From: Lineus longissimus
Lineage: Eukaryota > Nemertea > Pilidiophora > Heteronemertea > Lineidae
DNA length: 64,000 bases
Assembly: GCF_910592395.1 (NCBI RefSeq)
Contig: NC_088314.1
Location: 15,971,998-16,035,997 of the forward strand
Reading direction: 5' to 3'
Shown: in pieces, positions 53,370 through 64,000 of the stretch
Position numbering within the stretch: the stretch's first letter is position 1
Layout of the letters: each line of letters begins with the position of its first letter
Position numbers and translations under genes: made by a program
Notes under the pieces: model-generated
What the model was told of the DNA's origin: nothing
The model's database searches: none
What the model saw: the letters and a program-made list of their open reading frames with translations, nothing else

Positions 53370-55323
53370 TTACTTTAAACCGAAAGTTTCAAAGAGACTC
53401 TGTTTTTCCACGCTCGATAATGCTGAATCTTTCTTCGATTTGGAGTCATCTTGCAGTGTTAACCGTTCTAGCAGTCGTGCAATCCTTTCAGTTGCTGCTG
53501 TTCTTCTAATTTCTAGCTGAAGACGTTCTCGTTCTATTTTCAGGCATTGTTTTTCCACATCCAGCAAATCATTTCCGCATGAAGATTTCTTTAACGGGTC
53601 TGCTGACGATTAGGAGTCGGCGTGGATTTAGTTGCAGCAGGTGCACTTTTGCGAGTCTTCGAGGGGCTGGAAAATATATATCTCTTTAATAGACAAATTG
53701 TTGTATGTTTCTTTCTTCTAATGGCAATAATCAAGGTCTTCTTAGTGACATGGTTGTTAATTTTTTTCTATTCCATTACCTGAGTTCCAATGAGAGCCGC
53801 CTATGCCAAATGCCACACTTGACAAAAAAGTGTCTACGTTTAATAAGAAATCAAAATTATAAGAGGCAGCGAAAAATTTTCAACTGAATTCTCAATCACC
53901 GCATGAAACGGAGTGTGATTTTTTCCACGACGGTCTTATCGGATTAAGGGTGACAATGATAAATATATTAATTAATCTATGAGAGTTGATGAGTCTTTTT
54001 AGCAATGAGATTTGGTCATATCTCAAGAATAATGCCTACCTGACGAAGAATCTCGGAGTAGTGTAGTCGAAGGAGAATGCGTCTTTCTGCTGATCACCAT
54101 GTTTCCGGTCAGTTGGCAGACGCGTTGATGACTTAGGTGGTTTTGGCGGTGACGGACGCGACCTTGCTGACATCCCGGTTCCTCTGCCTTGGAAAAGTGA
54201 CTTTTTGGCAGTTGCAGGAGTTCGAGCCTGATTGGTCTTGAAGCTAAAGGTAGTCGGTGATGTTGGCGGGGTCGGCGATCTTGGGCTGTAAGTCGCAGTT
54301 GATGTCTTTCTTCTGCCTTTCGACGGAAGTGGTGGCGATCCTTTCCGGTTCCCAAAGCGAACCTCTTCGTCTTGGAGGAAAGTCGGAGAAGATGGTGGGG
54401 TCGGATCTGGGAATGCACTTTCAGGAACATCACTCTCAATAAACCTTGGCGAATGCGGCCCAATTCCAAAGGCAACCTGAAAAACCGGACACTTTCAGAT
54501 GTATGATCGATATTTTCCCATGCAAAATTCAGTAGGCCTATTCTTTTAATTTGGCTACTCAATGGGAGTGGGTAGCAAAAAGTCCGGGGTGGGAGGGGGT
54601 AGGTACCACTTTTGCGAATTTATTTTTCGTTCAATGAAACACGTTTTTCATCCGCTGGCGGCATTTGCGCGCCCGCTAAACCTGCTAATTTGTATGTTGT
54701 CAAAGAGGATCCATTGAAATTATCTAACAGCAAGGGAATGCCACAACCTAAAGCCATTTAGGCCCTGTAGAATTTCACAGATATGTGTAGATGACTTCAA
54801 AAGGTAGGCCTACCGATAACGATAAGCTAAATGTAGAATAGAAAATGCAAACAATTAAATGTTGTGAAAATCGAGATGAACATACCTTCTTTGAAGGTCG
54901 GGGATCAGACAAACGTTTGTCGGTGTCGATTCCACCTTCAATTCCGTAAACAAGGTCATCGCCTAACAGGCCAATGATCCGTTCCTCCATTTCAGTTAAT
55001 GCTTCAGATCCTTGGTCTTCATCTCCTGACAGCGGCAAGTTTCCCGTCTCGTTCCTGTTCCCTCGGAGCCTGTTTGCCTTCCGTTTGGCTTTTAGTTTCA
55101 GATCGTCCCATTTTTTACGAAAAGTATCGGTTTTCCTAACTGCATCAGAAATGGCATTTACTTGACGAGTGATTTCATTCCACACTTTCTGTTTTTTTTC
55201 ACACGACACAGTATCATTTAGTTTGCTTGAAATAACCATATAATTCAACTCTACCAAATCTACCAACTTCCCAACTTCCTTGCTGGTGAAGTTTGCTCCG
55301 CGGGCTCTCTTCCCTGCAGACAT
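53370..55323 (-). CDS. Harbinger Myb/SANT-like protein, 3 exons, late frameshift
   Basis: Exons 54886-55323, 54040-54476 and 53370-53666 with consensus splice sites. The N-terminal trihelix (ANFTSKEVGKLVDLV ... KKQKVWNEITRQVNA ... FRKKWDDLKLKAKRKA) is the Myb/SANT-like DNA-binding domain that recruits the transposase to the TIRs. The middle is Pro/Ser-rich and disordered. In exon 3 the spliced frame stops at TAA within about 25 codons, while a coiled-coil C-terminus (VEKQCLKIERERLQLEIRR) follows in another frame: an apparent 1-nt indel, so the partner may be truncated. The ATG at 55323 is preferred over an upstream TTG. Confidence 0.75.
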
Positions 55324-55603
55324 TGTGGCTGCCAATTCGGAAATGAAACATATGTGCCAGAAATGAAGTTGAGTTGACGAGTTACATCATCTCACGGCTC
55401 GCATTGGCCGAATATCCGCATAAAGGCCAATAAAGTGTTGAACATTTACGTGTGACTTAGTTACGCATTACATACGAAACACTTCGGCGGGTTTTGTGAA
55501 TAAAGCGTAACTGATACGTAACTTTTGCGGAAAGTCAGGTTACGCATGACTTAAGTATGCGCAAATCACTCAATTTACGCAACCTTTGTGAATAAGGTCC
55601 CAG

Positions 55604-56130
55604 ATCACTCTTTAGTTACCATGATACTAGACTGTGGTGTAGATCTACCACAACGTTCTGATGTCAACTCGGCTGAGGCGACTCAAGATGCCAATTAAGG
55701 GGCAGGTAGAATTTATTTTTTCGATGGGCAACCTAATCCCTTTATGCGTAATGATATTTCTATTGATAATGTTTTGACGACTCGTGAGATGGACTCACAC
55801 CTGCATGCGCTTTGTTGATGTTGGCCGTAAGTCAAAGGAATTGCATAAACTTTGCAAACCGTATTGGAACAAAGAACTGTCGGAATTATGGTATGATGTA
55901 TAAAAAGGGCGTTGTGAAAAGAACAAGGCATATGGCAATACTCCTTAGATTAGAGTTTAAGGACGCTTCACGGTTCGACCGACGACTAAGGTTTTTCGAC
56001 CGTATTAATGCCAGAAATATAATTTGAGAGTTTTACGAGTTGCAAACAACGGATCCGATGTCTTTTTGGGATGCGGTCAACAAACTAGGTCCATGCACGA
56101 AAGGCCAATGCGATACCTTCCAAGTATAAA
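55604..56130 (+). pseudogene. LINE ORF2 linker fragment (right half)
   Basis: Broken frames read LCKPYWNKELSELWYDV and then LQTTDPMSFWDAVNKLGP, the region between endonuclease and RT in LINE ORF2. Together with 51,340-51,558 it marks the insertion target of the Harbinger element. Stops and shifts show it is old. Confidence 0.55.
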
Positions 56131-57246
56131 CTAAGGTCATGGCTGCAGTATCAGAAAAACGGCAGTCAGCAAACGACAAATTAAAAAACAGGCCAGCTAA
56201 CCAAGATATTGAAGTAGATAACAGATTTTTGAGGAGATGATCATGATCAGGAAAAAGAAGGTGTCCGAGAGAGCAGTTTGAGGTTTGAAAAAATGTTTTG
56301 CAATGACTATGTAATCTTCTTGCAAATGTGGTGACGGAGATCGCTAAATGTACAGTGCATTACCTTCCATTTTGTTACGTGTGTTGTCAGTGGGGATGTG
56401 CTCTTATTCACAAGTGCCTGTGGGTGAATGACAAATTTTGATCAGACATATTCGAACCGTTCGGGGGATTTACCATGTTTACAGAGCTTCACTGCAGCTA
56501 TATTTATAGGATAAAAACAATGAGAATTCGATGCACTCTCAAAAAGAGGGCCAGGTTATCGTATTTTAGTAAACGCAGGTAGGAAGTTGACCAGGATTGG
56601 CGAGTATGACCAAAAAACGTTATGTACATTTTGTTTGTGTTTTCCTGTACATTTGAAACTTTCATATTTACTTCGATGTCTGTGTTTTCTTCATGGATCA
56701 TGTGGATAAGCGGATATTTTACAGTGGGAAGATGCTCTTTTCCCTGACAACCCCGACATCCGACCAACAACTTCCCATTTTAAAAAAGCAAAGTCTCAGT
56801 GCGGAAGTATATAAAAGCATCAAGTGGGAAAACCCGCAGCCATGGTTATCAAGATCGATGCAAAATGAATTATTGCTGTTTGCAGAGTTTCCAGGGGAAG
56901 TTTCTACGAGTTTATACTTTAAAAGGAATAGGTATTTTAAATCTTGATAGAGTTCAAGAAAAAGTATTTGGAAAATAAGGGTCAAATTCATAAGGGATGT
57001 TTAGGCACTGATTTGTAAAACATGGCTATCTGTCAAACAGTGTTGAAAACAGGCTTGTCCACGACTGTATAAATACCCGTGATGATCACATTTCAAAAAG
57101 GGTGATGATAAGCAGATTACAAATGTGTCTCACTAATCGGTAGGCCATGATTTTCGCTCTACGTAACAAGTTGAACAATATGCCCGTATAAACTTGAGTG
57201 AGATAGGCGTACAAATACAATTCTCCCTCGCCATTTCTCTCCCAAA
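56131..57246. other. Unassigned
   Basis: Nothing recognised. Confidence 0.3.
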
Positions 57247-57738
57247 ATGTCGAAGAAACGGGCAGATAACTTCACACACGAGCAACGTATGGGTGTCATC
57301 GAGTGCATCAAACGAAGGAAGAATACCACAGAAGACAAATGCACCACCACTGCAGCCAATGCCAAGAAGGTGGCCGCTTGGTATGCTATTGCGAAGGAGA
57401 TGGCCGCTCTCTTCCCCGAAAGGGCAAAGTCATTATCGAAAGATTTGAAGGATCTATGGCGACGTATGAAAGTTAAGGCTAAAAATACTGCTCGGGATGT
57501 TAAAGTCGACATTTATCAAACTGGAGGAGGTGAGGCCGTCACGGGTGATCTTTCTAATGAAGATGAGGCTATTCTGAACCTCATCATTGACGAGTGGAAG
57601 CAGTTCAACAACAAATGGGATGATGACGGTGTTCCTTCCGGTGATGATAGCATACCGCCTACCTCCCCTGTATTCGCTGACGTGATCGGCGAGAAGTTCA
57701 CTGCAAACCCTGCTTCTCTTTCGTACATCAGTTTTTAA
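57247..57738 (+). CDS. Myb/SANT-like DNA-binding protein, 163 aa
   Basis: A single open frame from ATG in CAAAATGTC context. ADNFTHEQRMGVIECIKRRK, AAWYAIAKEMAALFPE and LKDLWRRMKVKAKN form a trihelix of the Myb/SANT (zeste-like) type, as used by Harbinger partner proteins, though no adjacent transposase or TIR was seen. The C-terminal half is acidic. The stop lies 6 bp before a MITE, so the present C-terminus was probably not changed by that insertion. Confidence 0.6.
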   Translation: MSKKRADNFTHEQRMGVIECIKRRKNTTEDKCTTTAANAKKVAAWYAIAKEMAALFPERAKSLSKDLKDLWRRMKVKAKNTARDVKVDIYQTGGGEAVTGDLSNEDEAILNLIIDEWKQFNNKWDDDGVPSGDDSIPPTSPVFADVIGEKFTANPASLSYISF

Positions 57739-57744
57739 GACGCA

Positions 57745-58789
57745 TATGGCAAGCGGAGTGTCCAGTTATTAAATAAACCTAGATTTATTTTTAAAAAAAC
57801 TGATTTTTTACCTAATAAATTAAGTTTGTTTGGAAAAAATATAAGTTTTTTTAAAACAACCTTGTTTATTAGCTAATAAACCGAGTTTCTTTAATAAAAC
57901 CAAGTTTTTTTACTTTCTTTCCTAATAAAGTAGTTTTTTTAACAGAAACTAACATTTTATGCTAAAAAACCTGGTTTATTACCTAAAAAACTTGTTTTTT
58001 TACCACATAATCGTACAAAATGTAAGTTTCTGTACAGAAATGTCCATTTATTCAATAAAACAAGGTTTATTACCAAAACAACCTAGTTTATTTAAAAAAA
58101 CTAAGTTTATTACTAATAAACCTAGTTTTTTAAAAAAAAACTGGTTTATTAGAAAACTTACATTTTTAAACCTCGATCCTACCTACATTGAGTTATCTGG
58201 GATGAGGTTAGGGCCTCACTAACTAGTTTACAGAGTGCAGTGCAGTGCAGCATTAGTACCACGTGGTGCCGAGGTTGCCCATCCTCGTCACGTCCCGATA
58301 ACATCGCAGATTTGTGTACATGGGGCGAGGTAGAAAATACAAGTTTCTCGATAGAAAGTAGGTTTTTGCATGCCGTTTGTCCAGTTATTCAAAACAACGT
58401 ACATTTTTACAATAAAACCAGGTTTTATTGCAAAAAACTAAGTTGTTTTGTATAAAACCAAGTTTAGGTTTATTGGCCATTTGTCCAGTTATTGTTAATA
58501 AACCAAGATTCTTTGCTATAAAACTAAGTTTATTACCACTGGATGAAAAACTTATATTTTAGGGAATAAAACCAAGTTTATTTGTTAAACTTGACATTTG
58601 TGGATAGAAACAAGGTTTATTAGGCAAAAAACTTGGTTTTATTAAAGAAACTCGGTTTATTAGCTAATAAAAAAGGTTGTTTTAAAAAAACCTATATTTT
58701 TTCCAAATAAACTTAGTTTATTAGGTAAAAAACCAGGTTTTTTGAATAAATCTAGGTTTTTTTAATTACTGGACACTCCGCTTGCCATA
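57745..58789. mobile_element. 1,045-bp MITE with AATAAACC subrepeats
   Basis: Inverted ends TATGGCAAGCGGAGTGTCCA with a 6-bp direct duplication GACGCA (57739-57744, again after 58789). The interior is made of dozens of degenerate AATAAACC/GGTTTATT words in both orientations, interrupted by a unique GC-richer stretch at about 58170-58370. No coding capacity. Confidence 0.85.
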
Positions 58790-58795
58790 GACGCA

Positions 58796-61700
58796 GGCCG
58801 TTTCCATGTTCATGAATGAGTCCAACCTGTTCCAAATACTATTTACTTTGACGCCCTGGGCTTAGTTTCCATGTTCAGGGGGATCTTTGGCGATTTTATG
58901 AGCGGAGAATCTGTGCAATTTGAAGCGGGTCTCAATCCCCAGTTTGGCCTCGATATGTAACATACCTTCCATCTGCCACGCGAGGTTGGGCGTAGTTGTG
59001 CGAGTGCCAATTATGCACGTTCAAATTCTAGGCCGAATAGCGAAAAAATAGCCGAAATGACCCCATGTTTTCACATCACATCATTTGTCAATGTTTGTAT
59101 ATTTCAGAAACCACCATTATCAAATGCGAGTTTAAGAACTTTATAACCCGGCGTCATTTATCACTGGACTATATTCCACTGTAACCATCAGTTTATTGCT
59201 TGGCCTCCAGCTGTCTGCAAAATCAGAGTGGCTTCACCTACTTGTAATCACGTGCTTCAAACTTTTGAGCAAACCGAGTAGGCTTTTAGAGAGTATGTGT
59301 CATTTATCAAACCAGAACCAGAATAACTGAGACACCTGAATAGCAGCACAGTTCTAATCAAAATTTCGGGAAGATATCGCTGTTATCTTTACTTACCGGC
59401 AATGAACTGAGAGGAAAAGGAAGAATCGACTGGAAAGCGACAGCGTTCTGCACACAATGAAAGTATGCGCAGCTGAGAAAATTATTTGGAATATGCAAAC
59501 TTGAGATACGCGCGCACCTGCAATTTGAAGTACGAATTCAACACGCAAAACTGTTGACGGAATACAGATTTTTACATGTACAATGTATATGTGACCTATC
59601 CGAAGTTCCGTCAAAAAGCAAACCACAATATGATCGATAGCTTTAAATCGATACCAGTCAACGTGAAAACTTGCTTATGTTATGTCTGAATACGATAGAA
59701 ATTTGTGTCTGAATACTTAATCCAAACTTTTATTAACTGTAAGATCAAAGTTTGCATAACTTTTGTAACATATAATTTGTGTGTTTTGGTTAAATCTTGG
59801 ACTTAGGTTATATCTTATCTTCATTCATTTTTGAAGTCTCTATGCCCGTATTTACAAAGTATTCACCCAAAAATGACATAGCTTGTATATATACCATAAT
59901 CCGTCAGCCTAGCCGGCAGGGGGAGGGGACTGAACGCAACCTGCATCCCCTAAATACGACCCTTGGCCGGACACCTTTGTCTCGGGGGACAGGGTGATCC
60001 TTTCTGACGAGTCAAGTTTAAGAATCAAGTACCCTACATGTGTATAGTCTTGGTTGCTGCCTTCGCCAACTTCACGACGTCGGATACCGTCACGACAACG
60101 AAGCCACCTCTGAACCAATTAAAGCCACCTCGAAATATACGAAGACTTGTGTTCTCCTTATTCTGGGCTAAAACTCGATCAAAAACATCACAAAATGTGT
60201 TTTACATGTCTGACTTATTTTCATAGTGAACACAAAGTGACAAACATGCGCTGCTGGTGCTGAAACTGGCAGAAATGTAACCGTGGTTGAGATGCGCGGG
60301 ATATCGTTTTGGTGTGCATATTTTGTTAGGTTATTGCATACTGTATTCTCAAATTTTCTTTCACGGAAGTGTACAATATCCCATCACGAGTATAGCAGGA
60401 TCGTTTGTACATTGTGTATACACATGTCCTCATGTCAAAACTAATGAGTCCCGATAGCCTTGAATGTATTATGTCCCGTAGTTGACAAAGCTTGGAATCA
60501 GTGAAACCATGTAACCAGTGATAAACCTTGGAATAGTCAGTACTAAACCATCGAATCACTGTGCAAATACCGCGTGAAATCGGGCGCGTTCCTTCCACGA
60601 TTTATACCCTCCCAACTGCCAATCTCGTCCCAGCTGACTTTATTGATAGCAATTTGCCAGTAGTTACAGAATCAACCTTTTTGGGGAGGATGACGTCATC
60701 ATGGAATGCATTTGAAATGCATTGTTGTTGTTAAAAAATAAACTTATATTCATGACGGGCCGCAATTGCAAATATCTAATGATTTCTTTTCAATGAAAGC
60801 AAAAGAAAGGTTTTGTGATTGTTTTGTATTCCATATACTAAAATAAAACGTTTTTATTAGAAGAATCATTTTGTATATATAATGCTCTGATTAAGCTTGG
60901 TAGATAGGACAAACATGCACACGGGAATCACGAAAAAATGTGTCCGCTTAGAACTGGTGACATCACGTAAAGATATCTACATCCCTCGATGTGTACATGA
61001 AGATGTACGATATCACTCACAGCGAAGGAATTTGTTCACATTTTCATCTCCAAACCGGCTAAAACCTTCGGTAATAAACCTTCATCTACGTTTTTTGTCA
61101 TATTAAAGATGAGGTACGGATAAGTGCCAGCCGATACTGCATGATGTAGTCAATCTTCTTAGTATCAACCTGTATGATCACATCGCTCCGTAGCTCAAAT
61201 AGGTCTCATTAGGGAGTGTTTTTTTTATTCATGCGCCCCCCCCCCCCCCCACAGTAGTTCCTTAAATCATTGATTTCTCGGTCCTCACAGTATGTCACTA
61301 TGTGCGTCGCCCCGTGTTGAAATGCCGTCCAGTGCCAGTTGGTGCGTTTTGCGCTGATTTGTGCAAAATTCAACATATCTCAAAAGTTCAATGGTTGACC
61401 CTCGATTTTTTTTGATTTTTGTGTAGCGTAAGCAACTGTCTTTCATGGGAGAATGGTCACTGTAAGAATTATTCAGGAAGAAATGTATAATACTTGGGGG
61501 TTTTCGTGATTGTCCGGCCCAATTGGCAATATATTGCCATTTGGGATGGTGAACAGAGCTAGGAGCAAATGCGACGCTTATGATTTATAACATCCTGCAG
61601 AATCAGGGGAATCAGGCGTTTCCAGTGATATACGACACAAATGGGTGGTCCTCATGCATTCACTTTGGAAACGCATTTTAAAATAGATGATACGTCCTGT

Positions 61701-62372
61701 TAATGGCTTAATGGGGCACGTCATCATCGCGTACATTTGGGAAAAACTCCCTAAGTAGACCATAGGCCCCGTGTGGTGGCGTAGTAAGGGGAGCGCTGAT
61801 TGGTCCATATTATGGGTGTGTGGTGGGCGTGTCGTGACGTGCATGCCCATATTTGGGAGATCAGTAATGTACACTGGAGCCGAGGTATGATTGGGTTGTT
61901 CTAAAATATAGATTGTTGAATCGGATATGCGACTGATTTCTTAACTACCGTCAAATTCCGATCTGATCATGTAAAAATAATCCCCAAATATTGATTCGTA
62001 ACCACCTTAGGTTCCAATGGCATTATTTCATGTTTTTATGCATTTTTAGGACTGATTCCAAGGTTTATCACTGTTTCCAAGGTTTCCCTGATTCCAAGCT
62101 TTATCAACTACCGGCCTGGGGAAATGATAAGTTGTCCGAAGTTTCCGCATTCAGTAAAATGTTGAAAGCTAAGGAATGCTTTTTTAACTGGTACACTGGT
62201 ATTGGCTGCCAATAAAAATTGTATGCCATTGACAACGACGTTATGCAAAATGAATCAGAAGATGTACAAACCTCAGCAATCTTATTTGATGTTGTAAGCA
62301 TTATTTGTATGAAGTGAGTCTGAGGAAGACCCACTGGATGATGAAAATGATGCTGTTGGTAAAAAAAACTAT
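58796..62372. other. Unassigned 3.6-kb stretch
   Basis: No gene recognised. 60482-60540 and 62052-62112 are inverted relatives sharing CCAAGGTTTATCACTG and GATTCCAAGCTTT, perhaps ends of an unidentified repeat. C15 tract near 61236-61250. Confidence 0.35.
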
Positions 62373-62596
62373 AGAAGATTGTTCCGTCAAAGCGCATCGG
62401 TGGCGGTAGTTTATTTGGGGTCCGACGGTTGGCTTTGAGCAGTTTCCAAAACTTGGTTTGGTCAATTTCTGCGCTTTTATTAAGTTCCCGGTAGAACTCT
62501 TGTTGTAGCTTTGCATTTTATCGGCGAAAATCTGCGCGAAATTCTCTTTTCTTCTCTTTAAACTCTCTGTAGACAGTCGAGTCTGAGTCCCTGGGC

Positions 62597-63721
62597 TTAC
62601 CCGCTGCTGTCCAGGCTAGCCGGGCGTCGCGCATTTTCGTCGCGCATTCTCTGGTGAAGTGGCTTGAGCGTTTCCTTCCAATTTGGACGGATATTCTTTC
62701 GAAACACACATTCAGGTGTACTTCGCGCGGATGCCACTAACATATTGCTGACGACTGATTGATAAGCATTGTCAATGTCGCGACTGGTATAGAAATAACT
62801 CTGACTTATGTCGGGCAGCTTGCGCTTCTGTTCCTGCCGGTATTGTACTATTTTGGTGAAATCAGTTCGGGCGCAATACTTCCATTTGAATCGTTTTCGT
62901 TTTCGCTGTACCAATGGTTCCTCATTGGAATGATCCTTTGTTTCTGAGGTACTGAGTTTCAGTATTGCATGGACGGCTAAATGGTCGGATGTATTTGGAT
63001 CAACATCTTCCACCACTTCACATGTCTTCAAACATTCAAGCAGTAGCGAGTTTATGCAAATGTGATCTATAAGCGTTTTGTTTGATCCTTCAAACGGATC
63101 GAACGTGTATGCGGGTCCTTCACATTGTGAGCTGACTGGGATCGATGAAAGCCCAGTCCGACGCAAAACTGAGTCTAGCACACGAGTCCTTCTGCAGTCT
63201 GGTGGTGCTGGGATCCTTGGTCCTGTGGCTTTCGCATTAAAATCCCCCATATGTACGATTTCGCCGAGCGAGCTATAGAATTCGTATAACTGGAACAGGT
63301 AATCGATGTATTCGATAAAGAATTCGTCTGGGTAATTCGTACTCGGTAGATAAACCATGAATATCGTGAGCATCCTCTTATTATTTAGGTTCACAGTGAT
63401 TCCGGCTATTCTATCGCTTTCTAAATCGAGCGTTCTGATGTACGGCGTAAGGTCTTTGTTCCAAAGGAGAGCAACCCCATCTTTGCCTCTGCGCACTTTA
63501 TCACCTGAAAACAGGTCTGCAGAGCAGACTGCATGGCATGAAAACGCATTGTTTATCGACTCCAAGAATTTCGTAGAATCAGGGTATAGCCAGTGTTCGC
63601 ATATTCCAAGAATGTCAAGTTTGCGCGAAATAATCAGATTATCCGCATACAGGGAACCGTACATTATTCCTCGTGCATTCCAGCACGCTATTGCTAAATT
63701 GTTTCGTGTAACTATGGCCAT
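62597..63721 (-). pseudogene. LINE ORF2 endonuclease domain and linker
   Basis: The ATG at 63721 lies 15 bp after the ORF1 stop. The AP endonuclease is complete: LAIACWNARGIM, GICEHWLYP, VYLPSTNY, MGDFNAKATG and TSDHLAVHAIL. It fills the gap that is deleted from copy 1. The frame breaks at about 62610 near a short duplication of the CGCGCATT area, and the RT is missing. Confidence 0.85.
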
Positions 63722-63736
63722 AATGACGTGGCAGAT

Positions 63737-64000
63737 TTAGTCCCACCATTCCCGACACTGAATTCCTTCCGGCCAAAACTGTTCATCTAATAGCGCAGTC
63801 TTATCTACTTCGTCAATGATAACTTTCGCAGACTGAGTCCCTCGTATTTTGCTCTCGATTAATATAACGCGTGGATTATGAATTCCTTGATTGATAAGAA
63901 ATTCCACCATGGATTCGGCACTGCTGTTGAGCGCAATACGTCCTACGAAAATCACTGCTCTTCTCCGACGTTGTTTCCGGGCCACGCGTTGAAACCGCAT
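63737..64000 (-). pseudogene. LINE ORF1 C-terminal block (partial)
   Basis: Open to the window edge. RAVIFVGRIALNSSAESM to FWPEGIQCREWWD, only a few residues different from 7764-8027. RRM-like ORF1 end. Confidence 0.8.

Larger units (their letters stand above)
51562..55600. mobile_element. Complete PIF/Harbinger element, 4,039 bp
   Basis: TIR GGACCTTATTCACAAA on both ends and a 3-bp duplication CAG (51559-51561, 55601-55603). It carries the two convergent genes that define the superfamily: a HARBI1-like transposase (plus) and a Myb/SANT-like protein (minus). Confidence 0.9.
62373..64000 (-). mobile_element. Non-LTR retrotransposon, copy 2 (3'-truncated)
   Basis: Same LINE family as 4441-9255, with ORF1 end and endonuclease domain present and nearly identical sequence. 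It stops abruptly at 62373 before the RT domain, which is unusual because LINEs normally lose their 5' end. The 5' part extends past the window. Confidence 0.85.

Noticed and set aside
62104-62397. 97-codon minus-strand frame spanning the LINE breakpoint
   Set aside because: Chimeric across the LINE edge at 62373, with no domain.

Overview
This is animal nuclear DNA, most likely from a marine invertebrate. It has spliced genes with GT..AG introns, tRNA-derived SINEs and many nested eukaryotic transposons, and no bacterial operon or ribosome-binding-site structure. The SINE type and the frequent TACATGTA and AGGCCTA words would suit a lancelet, echinoderm, hemichordate or mollusc; I cannot place it more closely. 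Almost everything recognisable is mobile DNA. The only clear host signal is a signal-peptide exon near 48.1 kb, plus possible THAP-like and P2X7-like exons near 10 kb.

Layout. 0.1-4.4 kb: a small TA-flanked MITE, then a decayed pogo-type element (489-4391) with an inverted-repeat mariner-like MITE inside it. 4.4-9.3 kb: a decayed non-LTR retrotransposon on the minus strand; a second partial copy of the same family runs off the right edge (62.4-64 kb). 10.5-23.7 kb: a 13.2-kb element with matching terminal inverted repeats. It holds a spliced integrase-type (DDE) transposase on the plus strand and, converging on it, a ten-exon HECT ubiquitin-ligase gene on the minus strand. This is the strongest candidate for an under-described system. 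23.7-24.1 kb: the 5' end of an LTR retrotransposon with a tRNA-Pro type primer-binding site. 25.2-26.0 kb: a short PIF/Harbinger-like element.

29,241-45,610: a Maverick/Polinton of 16,370 bp with a perfect 6-bp target duplication (AAAGAG) and terminal inverted repeats of about 0.7 kb. It encodes protein-primed DNA polymerase B (broken by one in-frame TAG), a retroviral-type integrase, packaging ATPase, double and single jelly-roll capsid proteins, an HNH endonuclease, a zinc-ribbon protein and several small, often membrane, proteins. Its gene starts share an AAATAAATG-type motif, all three convergent gene junctions carry hairpins, a 22-bp iteron array lies in its one divergent promoter region, and a 33-bp inverted repeat brackets the capsid/ATPase block. 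I found no adenain-like protease.

45.6-64 kb: an inverted-repeat element with a nested MITE, a 5'-truncated L2/CR1-like LINE end, a small palindromic MITE, a SINE, and a complete PIF/Harbinger element (51,562-55,600; intact HARBI1-like transposase plus a Myb-like partner) inserted in an older LINE. Then come an orphan Myb/SANT ORF, a 1-kb MITE with a 6-bp target duplication, 3.6 kb without recognisable genes, and the second LINE copy.
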